From Bacteroidales bacterium UBA1181 (lineage in GTDB: Bacteria; Bacteroidota; Bacteroidia; Bacteroidales; Paludibacteraceae), in assembly GCA_002310215.1 (NCBI GenBank), contig DBYR01000021.1, positions 62,001 to 126,000 of the forward strand: 64,000 nt of DNA. The letters are read 5' to 3'. Each line of letters begins with the position of its first letter. Within the stretch, counting starts at the first letter, position 1. The translations under genes were made by a program, and so were the position numbers. A model generated the notes under the pieces. It searched no databases and was not told the DNA's origin. It saw only the letters and a list, made by a program, of their open reading frames with translations. Shown piece after piece: positions 18,901 to 27,072 of the stretch.

Positions 18901-20022
18901 TTACCCCAGTTTTAAATAATTCATAAAATTAACCTTATTTTCTAATGCGGTAGTTGTCGGTCTGCCCAAATCCTCCCGGGCGCCAATCGAACATTTCACC
19001 TCAACAAACGTCAACTCATCATTGCACTTCGCCATATTCAGTGCGGCATCCAATGCGGCGAAAGTATCGACACAGACAGCCTTCCCGTACCCGCATGCCT
19101 TAGCAATGGCCACCAAGTCTATTTTACCGGCCACGGTAGGCTGGCCACCAACGGTCTCGTGCGCGGAATTGTTTATCACGACATGCACAAAGTTCTTAGG
19201 CGCATTCGCACCAATCACAGCCATGGCACCCATATGCATCAAAACTGCGCCATCACCATCCACGCACCATATCTTCGCTTCCGGTTTGTTTATGGCAACA
19301 CCCAGAGCGATGGAAGAGCTATGGCCCATCGAACCGACCGTCAAGAAATCGTATTTATGGCTTTGATGGTTCGCTTCGCGGATTTCAAAGAGTTCGCGGC
19401 TCGCCTTACCCGTCGTGGAAACGATCGGATCCTCGCCAGAGACACTCACTATATGTCGGATGATCTCCTCCCGCAACATCGTGTTCGGGTTTTGGTACTT
19501 CACATGACCATCATACGAAAGGGCACCCTTCCTCACGACAAACGCCACATCCTTACCCTGTTCCAAGAGTTTTCTAAAACCTTCCATCGCCTTCCGCACC
19601 TCCTCCACAGATGTTTCCTTGCCAATAACGAAGGATGCGATATCCATATCCTCAAGCAGTTTCAACGTGACCTCACCTTGATAAATGTGCTGAGGTTCGT
19701 CATGGACACCAGGCTCCCCTCGCCAACCGACGACAAAGACCATCGGTATGGCATAAACCTTTTCACTCAAAAGGGATGCGACAGGATTAATGACATTGCC
19801 CTCGCCGGAATTTTGCATATATACGACCGGCACTTTACCTGTCGCAAGGTGGTAACCCGCCGCAAGTGCGGTACAATTACCTTCGTTCGCCGCGATGACA
19901 TGATGCTTCGGGTCTATGCCGTATTTGTTCATCAAGAAGTTGCACAAAGCCTTCAATTGGGAATCAGGGACACCCGCATAAAAGTCAGCCCCGATTATAT
20001 CCACTAAATCTTCTACCTTCAT
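18901..20022 (-). CDS. aepY: Phosphonopyruvate decarboxylase
   Basis: A 373-residue thiamine-diphosphate enzyme that decarboxylates phosphonopyruvate to phosphonoacetaldehyde, the step that pulls the unfavourable PEP mutase reaction forward. The N-terminal half has the GVPDSQLKALCNF start and HVIAANEGNCTALAAGYHLATG with the cofactor-activating glutamate. The C-terminal half has the TPP motif, beginning VDGDGAVLMHMGAMAVIG and ending HVVINNSAHE. GGQPT follows. Length and motifs fit aepY/Ppd rather than the sulfopyruvate decarboxylase subunits. Its ATG overlaps the stop of the dehydrogenase gene (ATGA) and it lies directly downstream of the mutase in the pathway. Confidence 0.95.
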   Translation of the reverse strand: MKVEDLVDIIGADFYAGVPDSQLKALCNFLMNKYGIDPKHHVIAANEGNCTALAAGYHLATGKVPVVYMQNSGEGNVINPVASLLSEKVYAIPMVFVVGWRGEPGVHDEPQHIYQGEVTLKLLEDMDIASFVIGKETSVEEVRKAMEGFRKLLEQGKDVAFVVRKGALSYDGHVKYQNPNTMLREEIIRHIVSVSGEDPIVSTTGKASRELFEIREANHQSHKYDFLTVGSMGHSSSIALGVAINKPEAKIWCVDGDGAVLMHMGAMAVIGANAPKNFVHVVINNSAHETVGGQPTVAGKIDLVAIAKACGYGKAVCVDTFAALDAALNMAKCNDELTFVEVKCSIGAREDLGRPTTTALENKVNFMNYLKLG

Positions 20023-21146
20023 TTCCTATCAAATATTTTTCGATAAAGGGCATTGATTGTTTGTTCGTCAAGCCTTATTGGATTATTTTTCAATCTATCA
20101 AGATTAACCGATTTGCTCAACAACTCAAGATCACCTTCGCCATCGGGCTCAGGAGTCTGTAACTGCAAACCCGCGAAAATCCGCAGGAATTTATCCGCTC
20201 CAGCTAATGCGTCGGGGCATCCCATCACGGAAGCAAGATCATGGAACATTCCGTCCAAATATTTCTCGCCTCTTGGATCGACACATAAAGCTGTGTTTTC
20301 AACCATGAAACGCCACAATACCGAGACACAGAGCGCAGCGGCATGACCATGGGAAATGCCGTATAACTTTGTTATTTTATAACACATGGCATGTCCTGCC
20401 GTCGTCTGAGTTATGTTTATTGCTTTTCCAGCTAAGTTCGCCGCCTTCAGCATTGTGGCATTCCCTGATTCTTCATTCGCAAGATACGAATCCATATTAT
20501 TCAGGATCAAAGAGATAGCACTCTTCGAATACGTTTTGCTCTCATCCGTCGAATTGACAGACCAAAAGGACTCAACAGCGTGACAGAAAGCGTCAAGCAT
20601 AGTCGCCTTTCGCTGATAGTCAGGCAAAAAATGTAGCACGGAAGCGTCAAACAAAACGGTTTGAGGGATACAACTATCATCGGAGACAGACTGTTTCTCG
20701 CCCTTATAATAAATGACCGCGAATTTCGTGGCTTCACTTCCCGTACCCGCTGTAGTTGGAACAGCAAGGAAAGGGATCTCATTAGGGACTATCCGCTCTC
20801 GCAGGTAATTAACACCTTCAGGCATATTCGCATACAGTTTAATACACTTTGCGACGTCCATCGCGGACCCGCCACCTATAGCAAAGAGAGAATCACAATT
20901 GCTATTCCTAAACAATTCCACGCCCTTGACAACCGACTCGTAATCCGGATTAGGGCGGAAATCAGAAAAAAAGACTGGGGAAATCACGCCTCGGCTTATC
21001 AATCCGTCAACAAATTCCCTCAATCTGAAATTTTTAAAAGACGAGCCACAGACGATTAGGACCTTCCTCAATCCATTCCGCAAGAAATAGTCCGTCAATA
21101 ACGCATAATTATTGTCAGGAGAAAGAATTATTTGTTGTGGTTTCAT
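20019..21146 (-). CDS. Iron-type alcohol dehydrogenase, probable phosphonoacetaldehyde reductase
   Basis: A 375-residue group III (iron-dependent) alcohol dehydrogenase. The NAD(P)-binding AIGGGSAMDVAKC and PTTAGTGSEAT motifs are present. The metal ligands fit DAFCHAVES (Asp and His) plus the histidines of TTAGHAMCYKITKLYGISHGHA. Between PEP mutase and phosphonopyruvate decarboxylase, such enzymes reduce phosphonoacetaldehyde to 2-hydroxyethylphosphonate, as in the fosfomycin and phosphinothricin pathways (FomC, PhpC). The usual 2-aminoethylphosphonate aminotransferase is missing from the operon, which supports this role. ATGA overlaps at both ends couple it to the mutase and decarboxylase. 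Confidence 0.85.
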   Translation of the reverse strand: MKPQQIILSPDNNYALLTDYFLRNGLRKVLIVCGSSFKNFRLREFVDGLISRGVISPVFFSDFRPNPDYESVVKGVELFRNSNCDSLFAIGGGSAMDVAKCIKLYANMPEGVNYLRERIVPNEIPFLAVPTTAGTGSEATKFAVIYYKGEKQSVSDDSCIPQTVLFDASVLHFLPDYQRKATMLDAFCHAVESFWSVNSTDESKTYSKSAISLILNNMDSYLANEESGNATMLKAANLAGKAINITQTTAGHAMCYKITKLYGISHGHAAALCVSVLWRFMVENTALCVDPRGEKYLDGMFHDLASVMGCPDALAGADKFLRIFAGLQLQTPEPDGEGDLELLSKSVNLDRLKNNPIRLDEQTINALYRKIFDRK

Positions 21147-22441
21147 TTAGTGCCGGGAATTAATTCCAGAATTTCGTTCACGCCCATACACATATCATTT
21201 GCTTCAAGCGAACGGTGATGGGTAAGAATTGTTTTTGCGGTATTCACCATGGCAGGATAAGCGCTACGCAACATGTGGTTCGCATATATGACGACATTAG
21301 CACCCCAACTTGCAAGTTCCTCCTCCGTCACATGGTTGTATGTTGTGGGGACGACTACAATCGGAACGGAACTATGTCTAGCCCTGAATCTTTGGCAAAA
21401 ATCCTTTATGTCCTCGCCGGATTTATCTTTGGAATGGATCATGATTCCGTCAGCACCTGCTTCCACATAAGCGAGACAACGCTCTAACGCATCATCCACT
21501 GTTTTCCCCGCAATGAGACTTTCACAACGGGCAATTATCATAAAATCGCTTGCGATTTGCGCTCTCTTCCCAGCCCTAATCTTCTCCGAGAAATCCTCGA
21601 TCGTATCCTGCGTTTGAACCGCATTTGTACCAAGGAGTGAGTTCTTCTTCAAACCAACTTTATCCTCTATGATAACGGCAGACACGCCTAATCGTTCCAA
21701 CGTCCTGACAGTAAACACAAAATGCTCTATTTTCCCACCCGTGTCACCATCAAAAATAATAGGTTTCGTAGTACACTCCAAAGCATCGTTAACGCCATGA
21801 AGCCTTGTGGTCAAATCAACAGCCTCGATATCCGGTTTGCCTTTGCTTGTCGAATCCGTCAAGGAACTTGCCCACATACCATCGAACTCCTCGGTCTTGT
21901 TATTAACCTTCACCTTCGTCTTTTCGATGATAAGGCCCGTCAAGCCCGAATGGCTTTCCATGATACGCACAATCGGTTTCGCCTTGATCAGACGACGAAG
22001 CATTTTTTGCCTGATTTCAGGAGTAGTACCCACTTCACGGACTTCCGCATTAAGAGCCGTCGAAGAAATACCAGGAGTATACGGAATGTCTACAACCTTT
22101 CCCCCCCACCGAGAGATACAATCAATCACACGCTGTCTCGTCTCTTTTTGCACGCCCGTGAGCCAATCATCGCCATGGACAACATAATCAGGTCTTATCT
22201 TTTCAAGATTTGGGACATAATCCAAAGTAGTTTGCGGGACTACCCTAGCGACTCCCTTTATATTAGAGACGATTTCCGCACGTTGCTCGTACGTCAAGTA
22301 TGGAAGCCTTTTATAACTAGCGATCGCCTCGTCCGTAAGAACCCCAATGGTAACTTCCCCAAGTTTCATCGCCTCATGAATAATATTCAAATGTCCATGA
22401 TGTATCAAATCGGCACTCATGCCACAATAAACGACAGCCAT
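21143..22441 (-). CDS. aepX: Cytidylyltransferase-phosphoenolpyruvate mutase fusion
   Basis: A 432-residue two-domain protein. Residues 1-135 are a TagD/ethanolamine-phosphate-cytidylyltransferase-like domain: MSADLIHHGHLNII with HxGH at 14-17 and the late GISST motif at 124-128. Residues about 150-432 are PEP mutase of the isocitrate-lyase superfamily: FDGDTGG (229-235) and the diagnostic EDKVGLKKNS at 259-268, which separates mutases from the C-C lyases. The mutase makes the C-P bond of phosphonopyruvate from PEP. The N-terminal domain probably CMP-activates the finished phosphonate for LicD. It is the first gene of the phosphonate operon; the start is fixed by the nucleotidyltransferase fold, which begins within five residues of the ATG. 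Confidence 0.95.
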   Translation of the reverse strand: MAVVYCGMSADLIHHGHLNIIHEAMKLGEVTIGVLTDEAIASYKRLPYLTYEQRAEIVSNIKGVARVVPQTTLDYVPNLEKIRPDYVVHGDDWLTGVQKETRQRVIDCISRWGGKVVDIPYTPGISSTALNAEVREVGTTPEIRQKMLRRLIKAKPIVRIMESHSGLTGLIIEKTKVKVNNKTEEFDGMWASSLTDSTSKGKPDIEAVDLTTRLHGVNDALECTTKPIIFDGDTGGKIEHFVFTVRTLERLGVSAVIIEDKVGLKKNSLLGTNAVQTQDTIEDFSEKIRAGKRAQIASDFMIIARCESLIAGKTVDDALERCLAYVEAGADGIMIHSKDKSGEDIKDFCQRFRARHSSVPIVVVPTTYNHVTEEELASWGANVVIYANHMLRSAYPAMVNTAKTILTHHRSLEANDMCMGVNEILELIPGTK

Positions 22442-22779
22442 ACTACAAAGATATTCTTTAGTATATTTTATTCGTATTTATTCAAAAACACTCGCATCAC
22501 TGCCTACTATTAGGAATAGCCATCACCCAAAGCGACACATTGGAAAGAGAAAACAATGACACTAATCCATTCCTATCCCTTCGACTCATTCCCCGAAGGC
22601 AGCAATAGGGGCACCAATTCCCCCAAAAGCTTCGCTCCGTCAGTAACATACGCCACCAACGAATAACTCACAAATGTAAGACAAAAATCTCAATCTGCAA
22701 AGAAACGAACTTGTAGAAAATAAAGAGATTTCAATATAGCGCCGTAAACAAATTTTTTCTCAAAACAGGGAATCTCACC
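22442..22779. other. 338-base gap holding the phosphonate operon leader
   Basis: It lies between the pbpC stop codon and the aepX start, both on the minus strand. It holds the promoter at 22671-22700 and about 225 bases of apparent untranslated leader. A second -7-like box, TATCTTTG, sits at 22446-22453, only 4 bases before the ATG. No ORF or stable hairpin stood out. Confidence 0.6.
22671..22700 (-). promoter_or_regulatory. Consensus promoter TTG-N19-TACATTTG for the phosphonate-glycan operon
   Basis: On the minus strand TTG (complement of 22698-22700) is followed after 19 bases by TACATTTG (complement of 22671-22678). Both elements and the spacing match the Bacteroidota vegetative promoter. 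The first gene downstream on that strand is aepX. Confidence 0.7.
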
Positions 22780-25116
22780 TCACTCCGTCACAATTACATT
22801 AAACTTCTTCTCCAATCGATTTCCTTCCTCGTCCACCACTGTGACCGTATGTTCACCCGCCGCGGTGCTAATACCCTTTTGATGGAAGCGCTTCGTTTCA
22901 CCCAGATAGGTGTCGTCTATGTGCCAATATAGGGTCATGTCCGCCTGACGATGCGCCACCTCGAAGATGACCTCACCCCGCTTCCCATCCATTTCCTTCG
23001 GAATATACAGCGTCCGTGAATCTTTCGGGTAGATGAAATCCATCATGGAGGTGGACTCATCCTCGCACCCTGCCTGAAACGGCGGCAACGGCTGATAGGA
23101 GGTGTTGTGCATACGATAGAAACTCTCTATTGTGGGAGGAAGAATAAACCAAGGCTTATGCACCATATCCAACGGTGACATACATTTCTCGGAAACTCTA
23201 TACCTCTCATCCTTAGACAGATGGACAATCTGATGGTACGGACATGGTTCACTCTTTGCGCAAGGCGCATACAACATCACAGACTCGCCCTGCGGGCAAT
23301 CCTTTCCTCGCAGAAATCCGCTTTGTGGGCATATTTCCATGGCAGAGAAATCCTTCGACGGACAAGCGAACCAAGTGGTATTCGGTAAAATATTATAAAC
23401 GGCGAACATCACCGGGGCCGCATAGCCTACACCCGTCAACTCGGGGCGCCCCTCTCCGTCCGCATTACCGACCCATACGCCCACCACATACTCAGGCGTG
23501 GCGCCCACCGCCCATGCGTCCCTGTTGCCGAAACTGGTACCCGTCTTCCACCCCACTTTGCGGGATGAGGAGAAGATGCGCCAATCCGTCACGTCCGGCC
23601 TGTTCAACTCCTTAATAGCATCCATCGTATGCCAAACAGAACCCGCATGGAATAAGACCGGCTTATCGACCACCTTATGTCTTTCCTCCTGTTGATAGAG
23701 TCTGGGAGCGTGGATATCCCCTTCGTCGTACAAGAAATCACGGTTATACCGGTTCAGCACGCGAGCCATGGAGGCATAGACTCCCGAGACATCCCAAAGC
23801 GTAGCCTCCGCACCGCCCAAGATCAGGGAGAGCCCATAATGCTCCGGCGGGAAATTAATCGTTGTGATGCCTGCCCGCTGCAAATAGTTCTGGAACTGAG
23901 GGATACCGTACTTCCGCAGCATGAGCACAGCAGGGATATTCAGCGAACGGGCCAACGCCTCATTGGCGGGGACAGCGCCATCAAAAGTCCTGTTGAAATT
24001 TTGCGGCTTATATCCAGCGATCTGAATCGGCACGTCAGGCACTAACATGCGAGGAGTGACCCGGCCATCCTCCACCATCGCGCAATAGAGGAATGGTTTC
24101 AGGATACTACCCGTGCTGCGAGGGGCGGTGACCACATCCACCTGATTGTCGTCCTTGTTGTCGTAACCGGAATTGCCGCAATAGCACAGGACATTGCCCG
24201 TAGAGACCTCCATCACCAACACGGATAGGTTTTGCACCCCGTTTTGGGAATAAGTGCTTTGAAAACGGGAGATCAGATCCTCCACATTCCGTTGGAGCAG
24301 TGCATCCAGAGATACCCGAACAATCTTTCCGTGGCTCTCCCTATTCAGGCGATCCACTAAATGGGGCGCCATTATCTGTAGAGGGAAAACCCGCTCCGGC
24401 AATGGTTCGTCAATTGAAAGACGTAACATCTCCTCGTCAAATTCGCCAGCCCCACACATGGCCCGCAATAGGTTATCACGCTTGCGTTTCAGCACTTCAC
24501 GGTTTTTCTCCACATGGATCATGGAGGGTGCGTTCGGAAGCACCGCCAGCAGAGCCGCCTCCGCCCACGACAGTTCCTCTCCCGCCCGTTGGTAGTAGCG
24601 CCACGAGGCGGTCTGAACACCCACCGTATTGCCACCATACGGAGCATTGGAGACATACATCGAAAGGATCTCCTCTTTCGAGTAATGTAATTCGAGCCAC
24701 AAGGCACCGAAAGCCTCAATTATTTTTTCGGAAATCACACGTTTCTTTTGCTTACGGCTCATACGGATCACCTGCATGGACAAGGTGCTACCTCCGCAAA
24801 CCACCCTACCCGCAGACAGATTCAGCCTCAACGCGCGGAAAATGGAGACAGGGTTCACACCCGGATGGTGGTAAAAATGCCTATCCTCGAAACACAACGT
24901 GGCTCTTTTCAGTTTATACGGCACCGTATCCATTGGAGGGAAGCGCCATTGACCGTCATTCGCCAGTCGGGCGCCCACCAATTCACCATTCCTGGCGAAA
25001 ACAACCGTGGAATAGTCGTCCTGGAAGAGCTTGAAACGAAGCAAACAAGTGGTTACAAAACACAGGAAAAGGATGAAAAAGATTCTCGCCTTCCAACTAC
25101 GAAAAAACCTTTCCAT
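22780..25116 (-). CDS. pbpC: Penicillin-binding protein 1C (bifunctional peptidoglycan synthase)
   Basis: A 778-residue class A PBP. One N-terminal membrane helix (about residues 11-28) precedes a GT51 transglycosylase domain with the catalytic glutamate in FEDRHFYHHPGVNP (E77) and GGSTLSMQV. The transpeptidase domain has SxxK in GSILKP (S337-K340), SLN in RSLNIP, and KTG in WKTGTSFGNRDAW. The last roughly 90 residues form the BiPBP_C domain typical of PBP1C, after a Cys-rich loop. It inserts glycan strands in the periplasm. It is 28 bases downstream of typA and probably co-transcribed. The alpha-2-macroglobulin gene often paired with pbpC is not adjacent. Confidence 0.95.
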   Translation of the reverse strand: MERFFRSWKARIFFILFLCFVTTCLLRFKLFQDDYSTVVFARNGELVGARLANDGQWRFPPMDTVPYKLKRATLCFEDRHFYHHPGVNPVSIFRALRLNLSAGRVVCGGSTLSMQVIRMSRKQKKRVISEKIIEAFGALWLELHYSKEEILSMYVSNAPYGGNTVGVQTASWRYYQRAGEELSWAEAALLAVLPNAPSMIHVEKNREVLKRKRDNLLRAMCGAGEFDEEMLRLSIDEPLPERVFPLQIMAPHLVDRLNRESHGKIVRVSLDALLQRNVEDLISRFQSTYSQNGVQNLSVLVMEVSTGNVLCYCGNSGYDNKDDNQVDVVTAPRSTGSILKPFLYCAMVEDGRVTPRMLVPDVPIQIAGYKPQNFNRTFDGAVPANEALARSLNIPAVLMLRKYGIPQFQNYLQRAGITTINFPPEHYGLSLILGGAEATLWDVSGVYASMARVLNRYNRDFLYDEGDIHAPRLYQQEERHKVVDKPVLFHAGSVWHTMDAIKELNRPDVTDWRIFSSSRKVGWKTGTSFGNRDAWAVGATPEYVVGVWVGNADGEGRPELTGVGYAAPVMFAVYNILPNTTWFACPSKDFSAMEICPQSGFLRGKDCPQGESVMLYAPCAKSEPCPYHQIVHLSKDERYRVSEKCMSPLDMVHKPWFILPPTIESFYRMHNTSYQPLPPFQAGCEDESTSMMDFIYPKDSRTLYIPKEMDGKRGEVIFEVAHRQADMTLYWHIDDTYLGETKRFHQKGISTAAGEHTVTVVDEEGNRLEKKFNVIVTE

Positions 25117-25144
25117 CCTCTTAATCCTTTATGATTTAAGGGTA

Positions 25145-26947
25145 TTACCCCCTATTCGCACGTTTCCTCTCGGTCTCGTCCAAGATGATCTTACGAAGGC
25201 GCATGCTCTTCGGAGTCACCTCGACATACTCATCCTCCTTGATATACTCAAGCGCCTCCTCCAAAGAGAAGATGATAGGAGGGATGATACGGGCTTTTTC
25301 GTCCGAACTCTTCGAACGCATGTTGGTCAACTGCTTGGACTTCGTCACGTTGATGACGATATCATTGTCCTTGCAGTGTTCGCCGACCACCTGGCCCGCA
25401 TAGACCTCGTCCTGCGGACTGATGAAGAAACGGCCTCTATCCTGCAACTTATCCAAAGCGTATGCGAAGACCGTACCCGTCTCCATGGCGATCAGGGAAC
25501 CATTGGTCCTACGCTCGATATCGCCCTTGTAAGGCTGGTATTCCAAGAAGCGGTGGGCAATGACACCCTCTCCGGCAGTGGCGGTCAGGACATTCGTACG
25601 AAGCCCGATGATACCACGGGAAGGGATGACGAACTCCAGATGTACACGGTCGCCCTTGCGTTCCATGGATACCAAATCGCCCTTTCTGACGGAAACCATC
25701 TCGATGACCTTACCGGACACCTCATCCGGCAAGTCGATGGTCAACTGCTCGACCGGTTCGCACTTCACGCCATCGATCTCCTTGATGATAACCTGAGGCT
25801 GGCCCACCTGCAGCTCATAGCCCTCACGGCGCATCGTCTCGATCAAGACAGACAAGTGGAGCACACCACGACCATAGACGATCCATTTATCAGAATCAGG
25901 GTTTTTCACGACACGGAGAGCCAAGTTGCGGTCCAACTCCTTCTCCAGTCGGTCATTGATATGTCTTGAGGTGACGAACTTACCCTCCTTGCCAAAGAAC
26001 GGCGAGTCGTTGATGGCGAAGACCATACTCATGGTAGGCTCATCGATCGCGATAGGCGGCAACGGCTCCGGATTCTCGAAGTCGCAGATAGTGTCACCGA
26101 TCTCGAAGCCCTCGATACCCACAAGGGCACAAATCTCACCGCAATGCGCCTCACGCACTGTCGCCTGTCCGAATCCCTCGAACACGCGCAACTCCTTGAT
26201 GCGCACCTTCTTCACGGAACCGTCACGTTTCACGAGCGAGAGGTTCTGGGACTCCTGCAAAGTACCACGGTGGATACGACCAATGGCGATACGTCCCACG
26301 TAGGAGGAAAAATCCAAAGAAGTGATTAGCATCTGAGGCGTACCCTGATTCATACGAGGCTCAGGGATATATTTGATGATGGCGTCCAAGACTGGGGTGA
26401 TATCGTTCTCACGAGGCTTCTTCCAGTCGTCCGACATCCAGTTATTCTTAGCCGAACCATAGATCGTAGGGAAATCAAGCTGTTCCTCCGTGGCGTCCAA
26501 GTTGAACATCAGGTCGAAGACCTCCTCCTGCACCTCCTCTGGGCGGCAGTTCGGTTTATCCACCTTGTTGATCACCACGATAGGCTTCAAGCCCAATTGG
26601 ATGGCCTTCTGCAAGACGAAACGCGTCTGCGGCATCGGGCCCTCGAAAGCGTCCACCAGAAGCAACACGCCATCGGCCATGTTGAGCACACGCTCCACCT
26701 CGCCACCGAAGTCGGAGTGTCCCGGAGTATCTATGATATTGATTTTGTAGTCCTTATAACGGATAGAGACATTCTTAGAAACGATGGTTATACCTCGCTC
26801 ACGCTCCAAATCATTATTGTCCAGAATCAGGTCAGTCGGTTTCTCGTGATCCTTGAACAGGTTTCCAGCCAACAACATTTTATCCACCAACGTTGTTTTA
26901 CCATGGTCAACGTGAGCGATAATCGCAACATTTCTAATCTTTTGCAT
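25145..26947 (-). CDS. typA: Translational GTPase TypA/BipA
   Basis: A 600-residue ribosome-associated GTPase of the EF-G/LepA class that helps 50S assembly and stress adaptation. G motifs are visible: AHVDHGKTT (residues 10-18), RGITI, DTPGHSDFGGEV and NKVD. Domain II follows (VGRIAIGRIHRG), then EF-G-like domains III and V, and the BipA-specific C-terminal domain with GVIAHRFLEYQPYKGDI and MRSKSSDEKARI. Length is standard. It heads a probable typA-pbpC transcript. Confidence 0.97.
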   Translation of the reverse strand: MQKIRNVAIIAHVDHGKTTLVDKMLLAGNLFKDHEKPTDLILDNNDLERERGITIVSKNVSIRYKDYKINIIDTPGHSDFGGEVERVLNMADGVLLLVDAFEGPMPQTRFVLQKAIQLGLKPIVVINKVDKPNCRPEEVQEEVFDLMFNLDATEEQLDFPTIYGSAKNNWMSDDWKKPRENDITPVLDAIIKYIPEPRMNQGTPQMLITSLDFSSYVGRIAIGRIHRGTLQESQNLSLVKRDGSVKKVRIKELRVFEGFGQATVREAHCGEICALVGIEGFEIGDTICDFENPEPLPPIAIDEPTMSMVFAINDSPFFGKEGKFVTSRHINDRLEKELDRNLALRVVKNPDSDKWIVYGRGVLHLSVLIETMRREGYELQVGQPQVIIKEIDGVKCEPVEQLTIDLPDEVSGKVIEMVSVRKGDLVSMERKGDRVHLEFVIPSRGIIGLRTNVLTATAGEGVIAHRFLEYQPYKGDIERRTNGSLIAMETGTVFAYALDKLQDRGRFFISPQDEVYAGQVVGEHCKDNDIVINVTKSKQLTNMRSKSSDEKARIIPPIIFSLEEALEYIKEDEYVEVTPKSMRLRKIILDETERKRANRG

Positions 26948-26976
26948 CTCTGTATTACTTAAAAATTTTCAAGTCG

Positions 26977-26984
26977 CGAAGTTA
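26977..26984 (-). promoter_or_regulatory. Possible -7 box TAACTTCG for typA
   Basis: One mismatch from TAnnTTTG, 29 bases before the typA ATG. No -33 TTG at normal spacing. Confidence 0.4.
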
Positions 26985-27072
26985 TAAAAAAACATCAAAA
27001 AGATGTTATCCAACATAAAAGTATTTTTTGGAGAGGCAATTTCTTTGTCGAGTCCCGCATAAACCGCCCAAT

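Noticed and set aside
12045..22441. Alternative reading of the operon as a 2-aminoethylphosphonate pathway
   Set aside because: No class V or class IV aminotransferase motif is present in the operon, and the third pathway gene is a metal-dependent dehydrogenase.
22446..22453. TATCTTTG box 4 bases before the aepX ATG as the main promoter
   Set aside because: It lacks a spaced TTG and would give a leaderless message, while a fuller promoter lies at 22671-22700. It is kept as a secondary possibility in the findings only.
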